Origin: an uncultured Pseudoruegeria sp.
GTDB taxonomy: Bacteria; Pseudomonadota; Alphaproteobacteria; Rhodobacterales; Rhodobacteraceae
Length of the DNA: 64,000 nt
Reading direction: 5' to 3'
NCBI GenBank assembly: GCA_947498155.1
Contig: CANMJD010000008.1
Coordinates: 1 to 64,000 of the forward strand
Part shown: positions 34,927 through 42,650 of the stretch, piece after piece
Layout of the letters: each line of letters opens with the position of its first letter
How positions within the stretch are numbered: the first letter of the stretch is position 1
Translations under genes and position numbers: made by a program
The notes under the pieces: generated by a model
The model's input: the letters and a program-made list of their open reading frames with translations, nothing else
Told to the model about the DNA's origin: nothing
Databases searched by the model: none

Positions 34927-35637
34927 TTACTTATCGCCACAAATTTGGCGCATGTGCCATGCCAATGCCTGATTGCTAGTCAAAACTGGCTTCTGGATTC
35001 GGGATTCAATCTCGGGAATGGCCAAACGCGTCCGCAGGTTCGTGCAACTTACGAAAATGGCTTCGACCTGTGGATTCTGCCCAAGCGTTACCGCAGCCTC
35101 GACGATCGAGTGATGCGCAATCCGCACCACCTTGGCTTCTGTGGCTTCGGCAAAGCTGCCGAAGACATCCGTAGAGAGGCCGGCAGCCGCAAAGGCGGTG
35201 CGCAGCGGCTGGTTGACCTCTTCGACATATGGCGACAGCAGCGCCAAGGCCGATACCTGCAAATGTCGGGCACAGGCGATAGCAGCGCGCAGCGGATTGG
35301 TGACATGGGCTGTGTTGCAGGTGGATTGCACAACTTTTTCCACACGATCCGACCCGATGATGGAACTGGCCGAGGTGCAACCATAGCCCACCACCGGATA
35401 GGGGCGGGCCGTCGGTAAAAGCGCCGCCGCCGCGGCAAGATCGGCTTCCATCGCCGCCAACCCTGTGCTTGATACTTCGGGGCTGCTTGGGATGCGCGTC
35501 ACAAAGAGCGGGTTGGGCAGGTCTGAAAAATAGGATGCCAACTCCTGTTCGATGGTTTCATCGGTTTGCAGTACGACCAACCCCATAGGAGGGGCTTTGG
35601 GGTCGTCCGGCTGCAATCTGTAGGGAAGTTTGATCAT
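34927..35637 (-). CDS. Asp/Glu racemase superfamily protein, EutA/maleate-isomerase-like
   Basis: This 236-residue enzyme of the cofactor-independent racemase/arylmalonate decarboxylase/maleate isomerase superfamily has two cysteines in the catalytic positions: GYGCTSASSIIG (about residue 87) and IFVSCTNLR (about 196). The N-terminus (MGLVVLQTDETIEQELASYF) and length fit EutA of hydroxyectoine clusters. EutA assignment is tentative because the neighbours differ from the usual eutABC set: an M24 hydrolase overlaps it by 4 bp and a diaminopropionate-lyase-like gene precedes that. It probably inverts or isomerises an intermediate for the lyase. Confidence 0.78.
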   Translation of the reverse strand: MIKLPYRLQPDDPKAPPMGLVVLQTDETIEQELASYFSDLPNPLFVTRIPSSPEVSSTGLAAMEADLAAAAALLPTARPYPVVGYGCTSASSIIGSDRVEKVVQSTCNTAHVTNPLRAAIACARHLQVSALALLSPYVEEVNQPLRTAFAAAGLSTDVFGSFAEATEAKVVRIAHHSIVEAAVTLGQNPQVEAIFVSCTNLRTRLAIPEIESRIQKPVLTSNQALAWHMRQICGDK

Positions 35638-36782
35638 AGCTCCGCAATCTCCGGTCTGGCGCGGGGCGATAAGAAACGCGCCCCGGTTTCGGTGATCACG
35701 ATATTTTCTTCATGAACAAGGATCTTATCCCCAAGAGCGATTCCCGGTTCCAGCGTCAGCACCATGCCCGCCTGTAAAACCGAGTGATCCGTCGCGATCA
35801 GAGAGGGCCATTCCGTGAGCGACATGCCCAACCCGTGTCCAAGACGCCCTGCATCTGTACCCGCCGCACCTTTGCTCAGGATGTGATCCATCGTGGTGAA
35901 CAAATCGAACGCCTTTATCCCGGGACGGGCGATTTCAAAGGCTGCATCAGAGGCTTCGATCAATTGAGTATGGGCTGCTTTGACCGATGGGCTTGCGGTG
36001 CCAAGGGCCCAATTGCGATCAAAGTCACAGAAATAGCCGTCCCAGACCAAACCAGTATCCAGCATCAGCACATCGCCTTTGCACAGGGGCGTTTCGGTTG
36101 CCGGAGAGATGACATCCCGATAGCCGCCCGCCTCTGCAGCACCTGCCAGATAGGGCACCCAATCCGCCCCCTCTTCAAGGCAGAGCATCTGAAAGCGGCG
36201 AAAGACCTGATCCAGCGCCACCCCCTCGGCGGCAATTTCAGGGACCCGCGCAAAGGCCCGCCCCGCAATCGCGCAAGCGGTTTCGATCTTGGCAATTTCA
36301 GCGGCAGATTTGATCATGCGCTGGGCGCGTATGATGCCGTTGTCCCCGCTGATCTGACGGCCTCCGATACTGTTCTTTAGCCGATAGAGATCGGCCAAGG
36401 GCATCCGTACAAAGGTTTCATGCCCGTCGGGCACCCCGATCCGGCCTTTTGGCCCGGTCACGTCTGTTAGGGTGCTTGCCAGAAGGCCGATACCGTCATC
36501 GGTTAGGTCCGGCGATTGCCATGTTCGGATGTCCGTGATCCATGTGCGCCCCATCAGGGCCGCGCCAATGGCGGGGATCACCGCGATCGGATCGCCCGAG
36601 GCAGGAAGGATTAGAAACCACGGGCGGGTCGGGCTTTCCCAGAAACGGGTCAGAAAACCGGTGAAATACCGAACGTCGGTTTCCCGCGTCAGCAGCAAAG
36701 CCTCAAGACCCGCCGCCGCCATCTTTTGTTGCGCAAGACGGGTGCGCGTCTGAAACTCGGCTGGGTCAAACCCGCGCTTCAT
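35634..36782 (-). CDS. M24-family metallohydrolase (Xaa-Pro aminopeptidase-like)
   Basis: This 382-residue protein has the N-terminal creatinase-type domain (LLTRETDVRYFTGFLTRF) and a pita-bread domain with all five metal ligands visible: Asp in MLDTGLVWDG, Asp in CDFDRNW, His in LGHGLGMSL, Glu in LTLEPGI and Glu in HEENIVIT. It should therefore be a real two-metal amide hydrolase, unlike the other two M24 proteins in this window. It overlaps its neighbours on both sides by 4 bp, so it belongs to a three-gene cassette with a PLP lyase and a racemase. The substrate could be an N-acyl or cyclic amino acid; a general peptidase role is also possible. Confidence 0.85.
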   Translation of the reverse strand: MKRGFDPAEFQTRTRLAQQKMAAAGLEALLLTRETDVRYFTGFLTRFWESPTRPWFLILPASGDPIAVIPAIGAALMGRTWITDIRTWQSPDLTDDGIGLLASTLTDVTGPKGRIGVPDGHETFVRMPLADLYRLKNSIGGRQISGDNGIIRAQRMIKSAAEIAKIETACAIAGRAFARVPEIAAEGVALDQVFRRFQMLCLEEGADWVPYLAGAAEAGGYRDVISPATETPLCKGDVLMLDTGLVWDGYFCDFDRNWALGTASPSVKAAHTQLIEASDAAFEIARPGIKAFDLFTTMDHILSKGAAGTDAGRLGHGLGMSLTEWPSLIATDHSVLQAGMVLTLEPGIALGDKILVHEENIVITETGARFLSPRARPEIAEL

Positions 36783-37825
36783 TCGTCAGCCATTTCGGAC
36801 AGGAAGCAAAGCACACGTGCATCCGCACCGATTTGCAATGCGGCGCGCACCTCGGGCATCATCACAGCGGCGATGCCCGCCCCGCCGGAAGCTGTAGTGG
36901 CGAGCCCCACCTCTGCCATTTTCGGGAGGCGCTGGGCCACGTCTTCGTCGCTGATGGTCAGGAAGGCATCGGCATCTCGCGCCAACCCGTTCAGCGCAAT
37001 CATCGAGGGTTCTTTGCAATCCAGCCGCCCCATAATGCTGTCCGGACCATCGGCAAAGACCACGGCTTTGGCTTCTATGCTGGCTTGCAATGCGGGGGCG
37101 GCGTCGGGTTCAACCACGATAATCTGCACGGCTTCGCCCCAGCTTTCCCGCGCATAGGCTGCCACGGCACCGGCTAAACCGCCGACACCGGCTTGCAGGA
37201 AAATATGGCTGGGCACCTGCGGACATTGGCGGACGGCCTCGGCTGCCATTTGCAAATAGCCTTCCATCAGGACATGGGGAATCTCGGTGTAGCCCGCCCA
37301 TGAACTATCTGAAAGCAGGGTCCAGCCGTGATCCGTTGCAGCCTTTGCCGCCGCTGCCATAGAGGCCGCGTAATCTGCCCCTTCGATCACCACTTCTGCT
37401 CCCTGTGCGCGCAACCTGCCGGCAAAGTCTGCTGGGACGGTTTCGGACAAATAGACCACCGCCTTTGCCCCAAAGACCCGTGCCCCTGCGGCGACACTCA
37501 GGCCGTGGTTTCCCGCGCTTGCGGTTACATAGGTGCGCCCGTTCAATGTCGTGTGCGCGGGGGTGTCGGTGATTTCGGCAGCGTGGCGGGCGATCACATA
37601 GGCCGCGCCAAGGGCCTTGAACGACCCCAGATTCATCCGGCCGCGTTCATCCTTGACCCAAAGGGCGGCGACTGGGGCCAATCCCTGTGCCGTCCTTAAC
37701 GGGGTTTCTTTTGCGGCGGGACAAAGGGCCAGCAACTGCCCGACCCGCTCCGCCCTGATTGATGGAAAGGGGGCCGCATCCACCAGGGGACTGGGGCCGG
37801 ATCGGGGATTTTTTACAAGCTTCAT
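36779..37825 (-). CDS. PLP-dependent diaminopropionate ammonia-lyase-like enzyme
   Basis: This 348-residue fold-type II PLP enzyme carries the segments of 2,3-diaminopropionate ammonia-lyase: KDERGRMNLGSFKALGAAY with the PLP lysine, TASAGNHGLSVA, DSSWAGYTEIPHVLMEGY, FLQAGVGGLAGAV (glycine-rich phosphate loop) and RLDCKEPS. It would eliminate ammonia from a 2,3-diamino or beta-hydroxy amino acid. EutB of hydroxyectoine clusters is another fold-type II lyase, so a role in hydroxyectoine-derived intermediates is conceivable. ATG 37825 (MKLVKNPRSG) fits the family start; an in-frame ATG lies at 37885. It is first in the minus-strand cassette, divergent from the GntR gene. Confidence 0.85.
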   Translation of the reverse strand: MKLVKNPRSGPSPLVDAAPFPSIRAERVGQLLALCPAAKETPLRTAQGLAPVAALWVKDERGRMNLGSFKALGAAYVIARHAAEITDTPAHTTLNGRTYVTASAGNHGLSVAAGARVFGAKAVVYLSETVPADFAGRLRAQGAEVVIEGADYAASMAAAAKAATDHGWTLLSDSSWAGYTEIPHVLMEGYLQMAAEAVRQCPQVPSHIFLQAGVGGLAGAVAAYARESWGEAVQIIVVEPDAAPALQASIEAKAVVFADGPDSIMGRLDCKEPSMIALNGLARDADAFLTISDEDVAQRLPKMAEVGLATTASGGAGIAAVMMPEVRAALQIGADARVLCFLSEMADE

Positions 37826-37974
37826 GGGGGACCGGATGCAAGGAGTGTGGGTCAAAACGTTCTCATCGATCGGAAGATGGGTCAAATGAATTGTGGTGAT
37901 CGGGGTCGTGGTGATGGTTTGCGCATGAGCGCTGTTAAAGGCTTGGGCAGATCCAGTGCCTTAAAACATCTCCC

Positions 37975-38001
37975 TTGACCCAATCGGTATACCGGTATAC
38001 A
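37975..38001 (+). promoter_or_regulatory. promoter with a 14-bp palindromic GntR operator
   Basis: GTATACCGGTATAC at 37987-38000 is a perfect palindrome. It overlaps a plausible promoter for the GntR gene: TTGACC at 37975-37980 and TATACA at 37996-38001 (15-bp spacer, short). It lies in the divergent region between the lyase cassette and gntR. The site fits autorepression by the FCD-type GntR protein starting at 38062 and possible control of the minus-strand operon. Confidence 0.7.
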
Positions 38002-38061
38002 GGTTTCGCAAATAGGCGGATCTGCGGACTCGAAACGAAGCTCTTTAAGGAGGAGGTGGCG

Positions 38062-38772
38062 ATGAAAAAAGACTCTATTGTGCGTCATCTCGGCCAGATT
38101 GATGCGGCGCAGCCAACCGAAGCGCAAATCCATACAAAACTGCGCAATGCAATCCTGTCGCTTGATCTCCCTCCCGGTGCGCTGATCTCGGAAACCGAAA
38201 TTGCGCAGGCCGTTGGCGTCAGCCGCACCCCGGTGCGCGCGGCCTTGGCCAGCCTGCGACGCGAGGGACTTGTGGCGACCCGACCAAGTCGCGGTAATTA
38301 CGTGACCCAGTTGAGTGAGACCGCCCTGTGCGAGGCGCATTTCATCCGAGATGCCTTGGAGCAGGCCTTGGTAGCGCGCCTTTGTGAAACCGGCCTGAAC
38401 GCAGCCGACTTGCAGTATTATGCCGACAACCTGCAGCAAGCCGAAGCAGCCATCGCGGCGGGTGACCGTCAGGCCTTCTATCAGCTGGACGACGCATTTC
38501 ACGCCCATATGGCCCAAAGCCTCGGCTTTGCGCGGCTTCCTTTTGAAATGGCAAAAGAAAAGGCGCTTTTGGGCCGGTTACGCATGCTGTCTTTTTCCGA
38601 CGAGGCCTATCAGCGCCAGCTTTTGGTCGATCATCAACAGGTTCTGGATGCGATTGCAGCGCAGGATGAAAACGCAGCTCGCAGGTTGATGTCGGGCCAT
38701 TTGGGGCGGGTGTTGAGCTTGCTCGACCGTCTCAAAACAAGCCACGCTGCCTATTTCGACCCTAACACTTAG
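38062..38772 (+). CDS. GntR-family transcriptional regulator, FadR/FCD subfamily
   Basis: This 236-residue regulator has a winged helix at about residues 20-80 (LISETEIAQAVGVSRTPVRA, LRREGLVATRPSRGNYV) and an FCD helical domain with candidate metal-binding His residues (DDAFHAHMA, LLVDHQQVLDA, SGHLGRV). ATG 38062 is chosen because AAGGAGGAGGTGGCG precedes it. It is divergent from the lyase/M24/racemase/importer/creatinase run and upstream of a dehydrogenase pair in the same direction. The palindrome in its promoter suggests it represses itself and one of the neighbours. Ligand unknown; FCD proteins typically bind small carboxylates. Confidence 0.88.
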   Translation: MKKDSIVRHLGQIDAAQPTEAQIHTKLRNAILSLDLPPGALISETEIAQAVGVSRTPVRAALASLRREGLVATRPSRGNYVTQLSETALCEAHFIRDALEQALVARLCETGLNAADLQYYADNLQQAEAAIAAGDRQAFYQLDDAFHAHMAQSLGFARLPFEMAKEKALLGRLRMLSFSDEAYQRQLLVDHQQVLDAIAAQDENAARRLMSGHLGRVLSLLDRLKTSHAAYFDPNT

Positions 38773-38858
38773 CGCAGAGACAAATTTTAGCGCCTACCCG
38801 CAACACTTTTGGCACGCCCGGACAGGCGGCCCCAAAGACCCACAAGAGAGGACAGAAT

Positions 38859-39890
38859 ATGACACATCAGGCCGCCGTATATCGCGGAGATAAGACCTTC
38901 TCCATTGAACAGGTCGAAGGATCTGCGCCCGGACCGGACGAAGTCCAGATCGATGTTGCCTATTGCGGCATTTGTGGCACCGATTTGCACATTTACCTTG
39001 GCCACATGGATGGCCGTGTCGGTTTTGAGCGGACCATCGGTCACGAAATGTCCGGCGTCATCGGTGCGGTAGGTGAGAACGTCAAAGATCTGAAACCCGG
39101 TCAGCACATCGTCGTGCGCCCGCTGGATCATTGCGGAGACTGCCCGGCCTGTAATGCCGGTCATGAGCATGTCTGCCATAACCTGAAATTCATCGGGATC
39201 GATTCCCATGGGGCGTTTCAGCAGAAATGGAACGTGCCTGCCCATACCATTCACGTATTGCCCGACGATCTGGACCTGAGCCATGCGGCTCTGATTGAAC
39301 CGCTGGCGGTTGCTGTCCACGATGTGAACCGGGGCAAAGTCGCCCCTGGCGAAGATGTGCTGGTGATTGGCGGCGGCCCGATTGGCATGCTGGTGGCCAT
39401 GGCGGCGCGCGACGCCGGGGCCAATGTGACGATCTCTGAGATCAACGAAAACCGTCTGGCCTTTGCTGAAAAAATCGGCTTCGCGACGATGAATCCCAAA
39501 ACCGTGGATGTCGCCAAGGAAATCCACGCTGCCACCGGCGGTAAAGGCGCTGATGTGGTCTTTGAAGTTTCTGGTTCCCAGCCCGGTGTTGATCTGATGA
39601 CCGCCGCCGCTGCCACCCGTGGTCGGATCGTGATGGTCGCGATCCATGCGAGCAAGCCCAACATCGATATGTTCCAGTTCTTCTGGCGCGAGCTGGATTT
39701 GCTGGGGGCACGGGTCTATCGCCCCGAGGACTATGACAAGGCGATGGCGCTGATCGCCAAAGGCGTTGTCGATTGTGGCGCCTTTATCACTGATATTCAG
39801 GGTCTGTCCGACATCGAAGCTGCGTTCAAATCCCTGACTGAAAATCCAAACGCAATGAAATCCATGATCCGCATCTCGGAGGAAAACTAA
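38859..39890 (+). CDS. zinc-dependent medium-chain alcohol dehydrogenase (sugar/threonine dehydrogenase-like)
   Basis: This 343-residue NAD(P)-dependent oxidoreductase has catalytic zinc ligands in GICGTDLHIY and IGHEMSG, the structural zinc motif CGDCPACNAGHEHVC, and a Rossmann fold with VIGGGPIGML at about residue 170. Closest types by reading are L-idonate/L-galactonate 5-dehydrogenases and sorbitol or threonine dehydrogenases. It overlaps the next gene (a KduD-like SDR) by one base (TAATG), and together they fit oxidation of a sugar acid. Confidence 0.88.
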   Translation: MTHQAAVYRGDKTFSIEQVEGSAPGPDEVQIDVAYCGICGTDLHIYLGHMDGRVGFERTIGHEMSGVIGAVGENVKDLKPGQHIVVRPLDHCGDCPACNAGHEHVCHNLKFIGIDSHGAFQQKWNVPAHTIHVLPDDLDLSHAALIEPLAVAVHDVNRGKVAPGEDVLVIGGGPIGMLVAMAARDAGANVTISEINENRLAFAEKIGFATMNPKTVDVAKEIHAATGGKGADVVFEVSGSQPGVDLMTAAAATRGRIVMVAIHASKPNIDMFQFFWRELDLLGARVYRPEDYDKAMALIAKGVVDCGAFITDIQGLSDIEAAFKSLTENPNAMKSMIRISEEN

Positions 39891-40660
39891 TGGCAGTTCT
39901 TGATACATTCAGCCTTGCAGGCAAAACCGCGCTTGTTACCGGCGCAAAGCGCGGCATTGGTCGCGGCATGGCCGTCGCGCTTGCCGAAGCGGGCGCCGAC
40001 ATCATCGGCGTGAGTGCGTCGCTCGAAAGCGAAGGCTCCGCTGTGGGCGAAGACGTTAAAGCGCTGGGCCGCAAGTTTAGTGGTTATTCCTGCGATTTTG
40101 GCGACCGTGAAGCGGTTAAAGCCTTTGCCGCTCAGGTGCTCAAGGACCACCCGACAATTGATATCCTGATCAACAATGCCGGCACGATCCTGCGTGCCCC
40201 AGCGGCAGAGCATCCGGACGAGATGTGGGACAAGGTGATCGAAGTTAACCTGAACGCGCAGTTCGTGCTGACCCGTGAAATCGGTGCAACAATGATCGCG
40301 CGCGGCTCTGGCAAGATCATCTTTACTGCGTCTTTGCTGACCTTCCAGGGCGGGATCACCGTGCCGGGTTATGCAGCCTCTAAGGGCGGTATTGGTCAGC
40401 TGACCATGGCCTTTGCAAACGAATGGGCCGGTAAAGGCGTCAACGTGAACGCTATCGCACCCGGTTATATCGACACCGATAACACCGAAGCTCTGCGCAA
40501 TGACCCCGAACGCAATGCCGCTATTCTGGGCCGCATCCCAGCGGGTCGCTGGGGCAAGCCCGAAGATTTCGGCGGACCGGCTGTGTTCCTTGCCTCGGAT
40601 GCGGCAAGCTACATGCATGGTCACACAATGTTGGTCGATGGCGGTTGGATGGGCCGCTAA
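39890..40660 (+). CDS. SDR-family dehydrogenase, 2-deoxy-D-gluconate 3-dehydrogenase (KduD)-like
   Basis: This 256-residue classical short-chain dehydrogenase has the cofactor motif TGAKRGIGRG at about 17-26, NNAGTI at about 92, and catalytic Ser-Tyr-Lys in TASLLTF...PGYAASKGG at about 143-160. C-terminal VDGGWMGR matches KduD/IdnO-type proteins. It would reduce or oxidise a keto-gluconate type substrate. Its start overlaps the stop of the zinc dehydrogenase gene, so the two are co-translated, and a terminator follows at 40705. Confidence 0.88.
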   Translation: MAVLDTFSLAGKTALVTGAKRGIGRGMAVALAEAGADIIGVSASLESEGSAVGEDVKALGRKFSGYSCDFGDREAVKAFAAQVLKDHPTIDILINNAGTILRAPAAEHPDEMWDKVIEVNLNAQFVLTREIGATMIARGSGKIIFTASLLTFQGGITVPGYAASKGGIGQLTMAFANEWAGKGVNVNAIAPGYIDTDNTEALRNDPERNAAILGRIPAGRWGKPEDFGGPAVFLASDAASYMHGHTMLVDGGWMGR

Positions 40661-40704
40661 GGCTCTAGATAAGCCAAATTCAACCGTTTTTTGATGAATT
40701 CATG

Positions 40705-40739
40705 CGGGAGGGAGCCTTTGTGCTTTCTCCCGTTTTTTG
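40705..40739 (+). terminator. Rho-independent terminator after the dehydrogenase operon
   Basis: CGGGAG (40705-40710) pairs with CTCCCG (40727-40732), with extra G-T/A-T pairs inward, followed by TTTTTTG. It closes the 38859-40660 operon and also argues that the following ABC gene starts after it, at 40773. Confidence 0.85.
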
Positions 40740-40772
40740 TCGGTGGTTTTCCTTTCGTCCGATCCGGTTTAT

Positions 40773-42650
40773 ATGCAATGGGCAACGACGAAAGAACGCC
40801 CCGTGCTTCAGTATTTTGAGAAATTCGTCGATCCTTATACGCCGTATCAGGAGACCGACCACCCGCCGCAGCGGCTTTGGCCGTTTATGCGCGAATACGC
40901 ACGTCCATTCAAAAAGATCTTTATCCTGACGGGGCTAATGTCTTTGGTGGTGGCGGCCATCGAAATCTGGCTGATTTTCTATATGGGGCGGGTCGTGGAT
41001 ATTCTATCGACCCACACCCCAGATGAGGTACGCGGCAACTACGGGCTAGAATTTGTCGCCGTCGTCGTCTTTATCCTGTTGCTGCGTCCCTTGTTGCAAT
41101 TCATCGATGTCGCCCTGTTGAACAACGCGATCTTGCCGAATTTTGGCACGATGATCCGCTGGCGTGCCCATCGCCATGTGTTGCGTCAATCCGTGGGTTG
41201 GTTTGAAAATGACTTTGCCGGACGCATTGCGAACCGGATCATGCAAACCCCACCTGCGGCTGGGGATGCGGTGTTTCAGGTCTTTGATGCGATGACGTTT
41301 TCGGTGGCCTATTTCATCGGGGCTGGCATTCTATTGGCCGATTCCGATCCGCGACTGGCAATTCCGCTGCTTCTTTGGCTACTGCTCTATGCGGTGTTGA
41401 TCCGCTGGACGATCAAGAACGTCGGTCCGGCTTCAAAAGCCTCTTCGGATGCGCGCAGCGAAGTGACGGGCCGCGTGGTGGATAGCTATTCCAACATCCA
41501 TTCGGTAAAGCTCTTTGCCCACCACGACACTGAGATCGAATACGCCAAAGAAGCCATCGAAAACACGCGTAAAACCTTTGCACGGGAAATGCGGATTTTC
41601 ACCAAGATGGATCTGGGTCTTGTTATTCTGAACGGCTTGCTGATCGTTGGTGTGGTGGGCTGGGCGGTGCTGCTTTGGATGAACGGCAATGCGACAGTGG
41701 GCGCGGTTGCGGCGGCCACGGCCCTGACCCTGCGCCTGAATGCGATGACCGGATGGATCATGTGGGCACTGTCGACGTTCTTCCGGTCAATGGGGGTGGT
41801 GTCTGAAGGCATGGAAACCATTGCCCAGCCGGTATCGCTTGTCGATGCACCGGATGCGAAAGAGTTGAACCTGACGGCGGGCGAGATCGCGTTTCACCAT
41901 TTGAGCCACCATTACGGCAAATCCACCGGTGGCCTGAGCGATGTTCATCTGACCCTGAAGCCCGGTGAAAAGATCGGCCTTGTCGGGCGGTCTGGTGCCG
42001 GGAAATCGACTCTGGTTAAGCTGCTTTTACGGTTTTATGATACTGAATCCGGCGACATTCTGATCGACGGGCAGTCGATTTCAAAGGTGACGCAGGACTC
42101 TTTGCGCGCGGCTATTGGCATGGTGCAACAGGACAGCGCGCTGCTGCACCGTTCTGTGCGCGATAATATCCTTTATGGTCGTCCCGACGCCACAGAGGCC
42201 GAGATGATCTCTGCCGCCAAACGCGCTGCCGCCGAAGAATTCATCCATGATCTCCAAGACCCTCAGGGTCGCACGGGGTATGACGCCCATGTCGGAGAGC
42301 GGGGCGTGAAATTGTCCGGCGGACAGCGCCAGCGCATCACCTTGGCCCGTGTTATTTTGAAAGACGCCCCGATTCTGGTGCTGGATGAGGCGACAAGTGC
42401 TTTGGACAGTGAAGTCGAAGCCAGCATTCAGGAAACGCTCTATGGGATGATGGAGGGCAAAACAGTGATCGCCATCGCGCACCGCCTGTCCACAATTGCC
42501 CATATGGACCGGATTATCGTGCTGGATGGGGGGCGCATCGCAGAAGAAGGCAGCCATGCAGATCTTTTGGCGCGTGGTGGGCTTTATGCGGCGTTCTGGA
42601 ACCGCCAGTCCGGTGGTTTCCTTGGCACCGAAGAGGAGGCCGCAGAATGA
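40773..42650 (+). CDS. ABC-type exporter half-transporter 1 (membrane domain + ATPase)
   Basis: This 625-residue protein has an N-terminal type IV exporter membrane domain with about six helices (residues 45-345) and a C-terminal ATPase domain. The ATPase shows Walker A GRSGAGKST at about 405, signature LSGGQRQR at about 513, Walker B ILVLDEATSALDSE at about 534 and H-loop AIAHRLS. ATG 40773 is chosen because an earlier GTG (40737) lies within the terminator. It overlaps the next ABC gene by 4 bp (ATGA), so the two most likely form a heterodimer. The substrate is unknown; lipid, peptide or drug export is usual for the family. Confidence 0.9.
   Translation: MQWATTKERPVLQYFEKFVDPYTPYQETDHPPQRLWPFMREYARPFKKIFILTGLMSLVVAAIEIWLIFYMGRVVDILSTHTPDEVRGNYGLEFVAVVVFILLLRPLLQFIDVALLNNAILPNFGTMIRWRAHRHVLRQSVGWFENDFAGRIANRIMQTPPAAGDAVFQVFDAMTFSVAYFIGAGILLADSDPRLAIPLLLWLLLYAVLIRWTIKNVGPASKASSDARSEVTGRVVDSYSNIHSVKLFAHHDTEIEYAKEAIENTRKTFAREMRIFTKMDLGLVILNGLLIVGVVGWAVLLWMNGNATVGAVAAATALTLRLNAMTGWIMWALSTFFRSMGVVSEGMETIAQPVSLVDAPDAKELNLTAGEIAFHHLSHHYGKSTGGLSDVHLTLKPGEKIGLVGRSGAGKSTLVKLLLRFYDTESGDILIDGQSISKVTQDSLRAAIGMVQQDSALLHRSVRDNILYGRPDATEAEMISAAKRAAAEEFIHDLQDPQGRTGYDAHVGERGVKLSGGQRQRITLARVILKDAPILVLDEATSALDSEVEASIQETLYGMMEGKTVIAIAHRLSTIAHMDRIIVLDGGRIAEEGSHADLLARGGLYAAFWNRQSGGFLGTEEEAAE

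Noticed and set aside
34927-37825. Naming the racemase and lyase eutA and eutB
   Set aside because: eutC is missing, an M24 gene intervenes, and the lyase reads more like diaminopropionate ammonia-lyase. Symbols were left empty.
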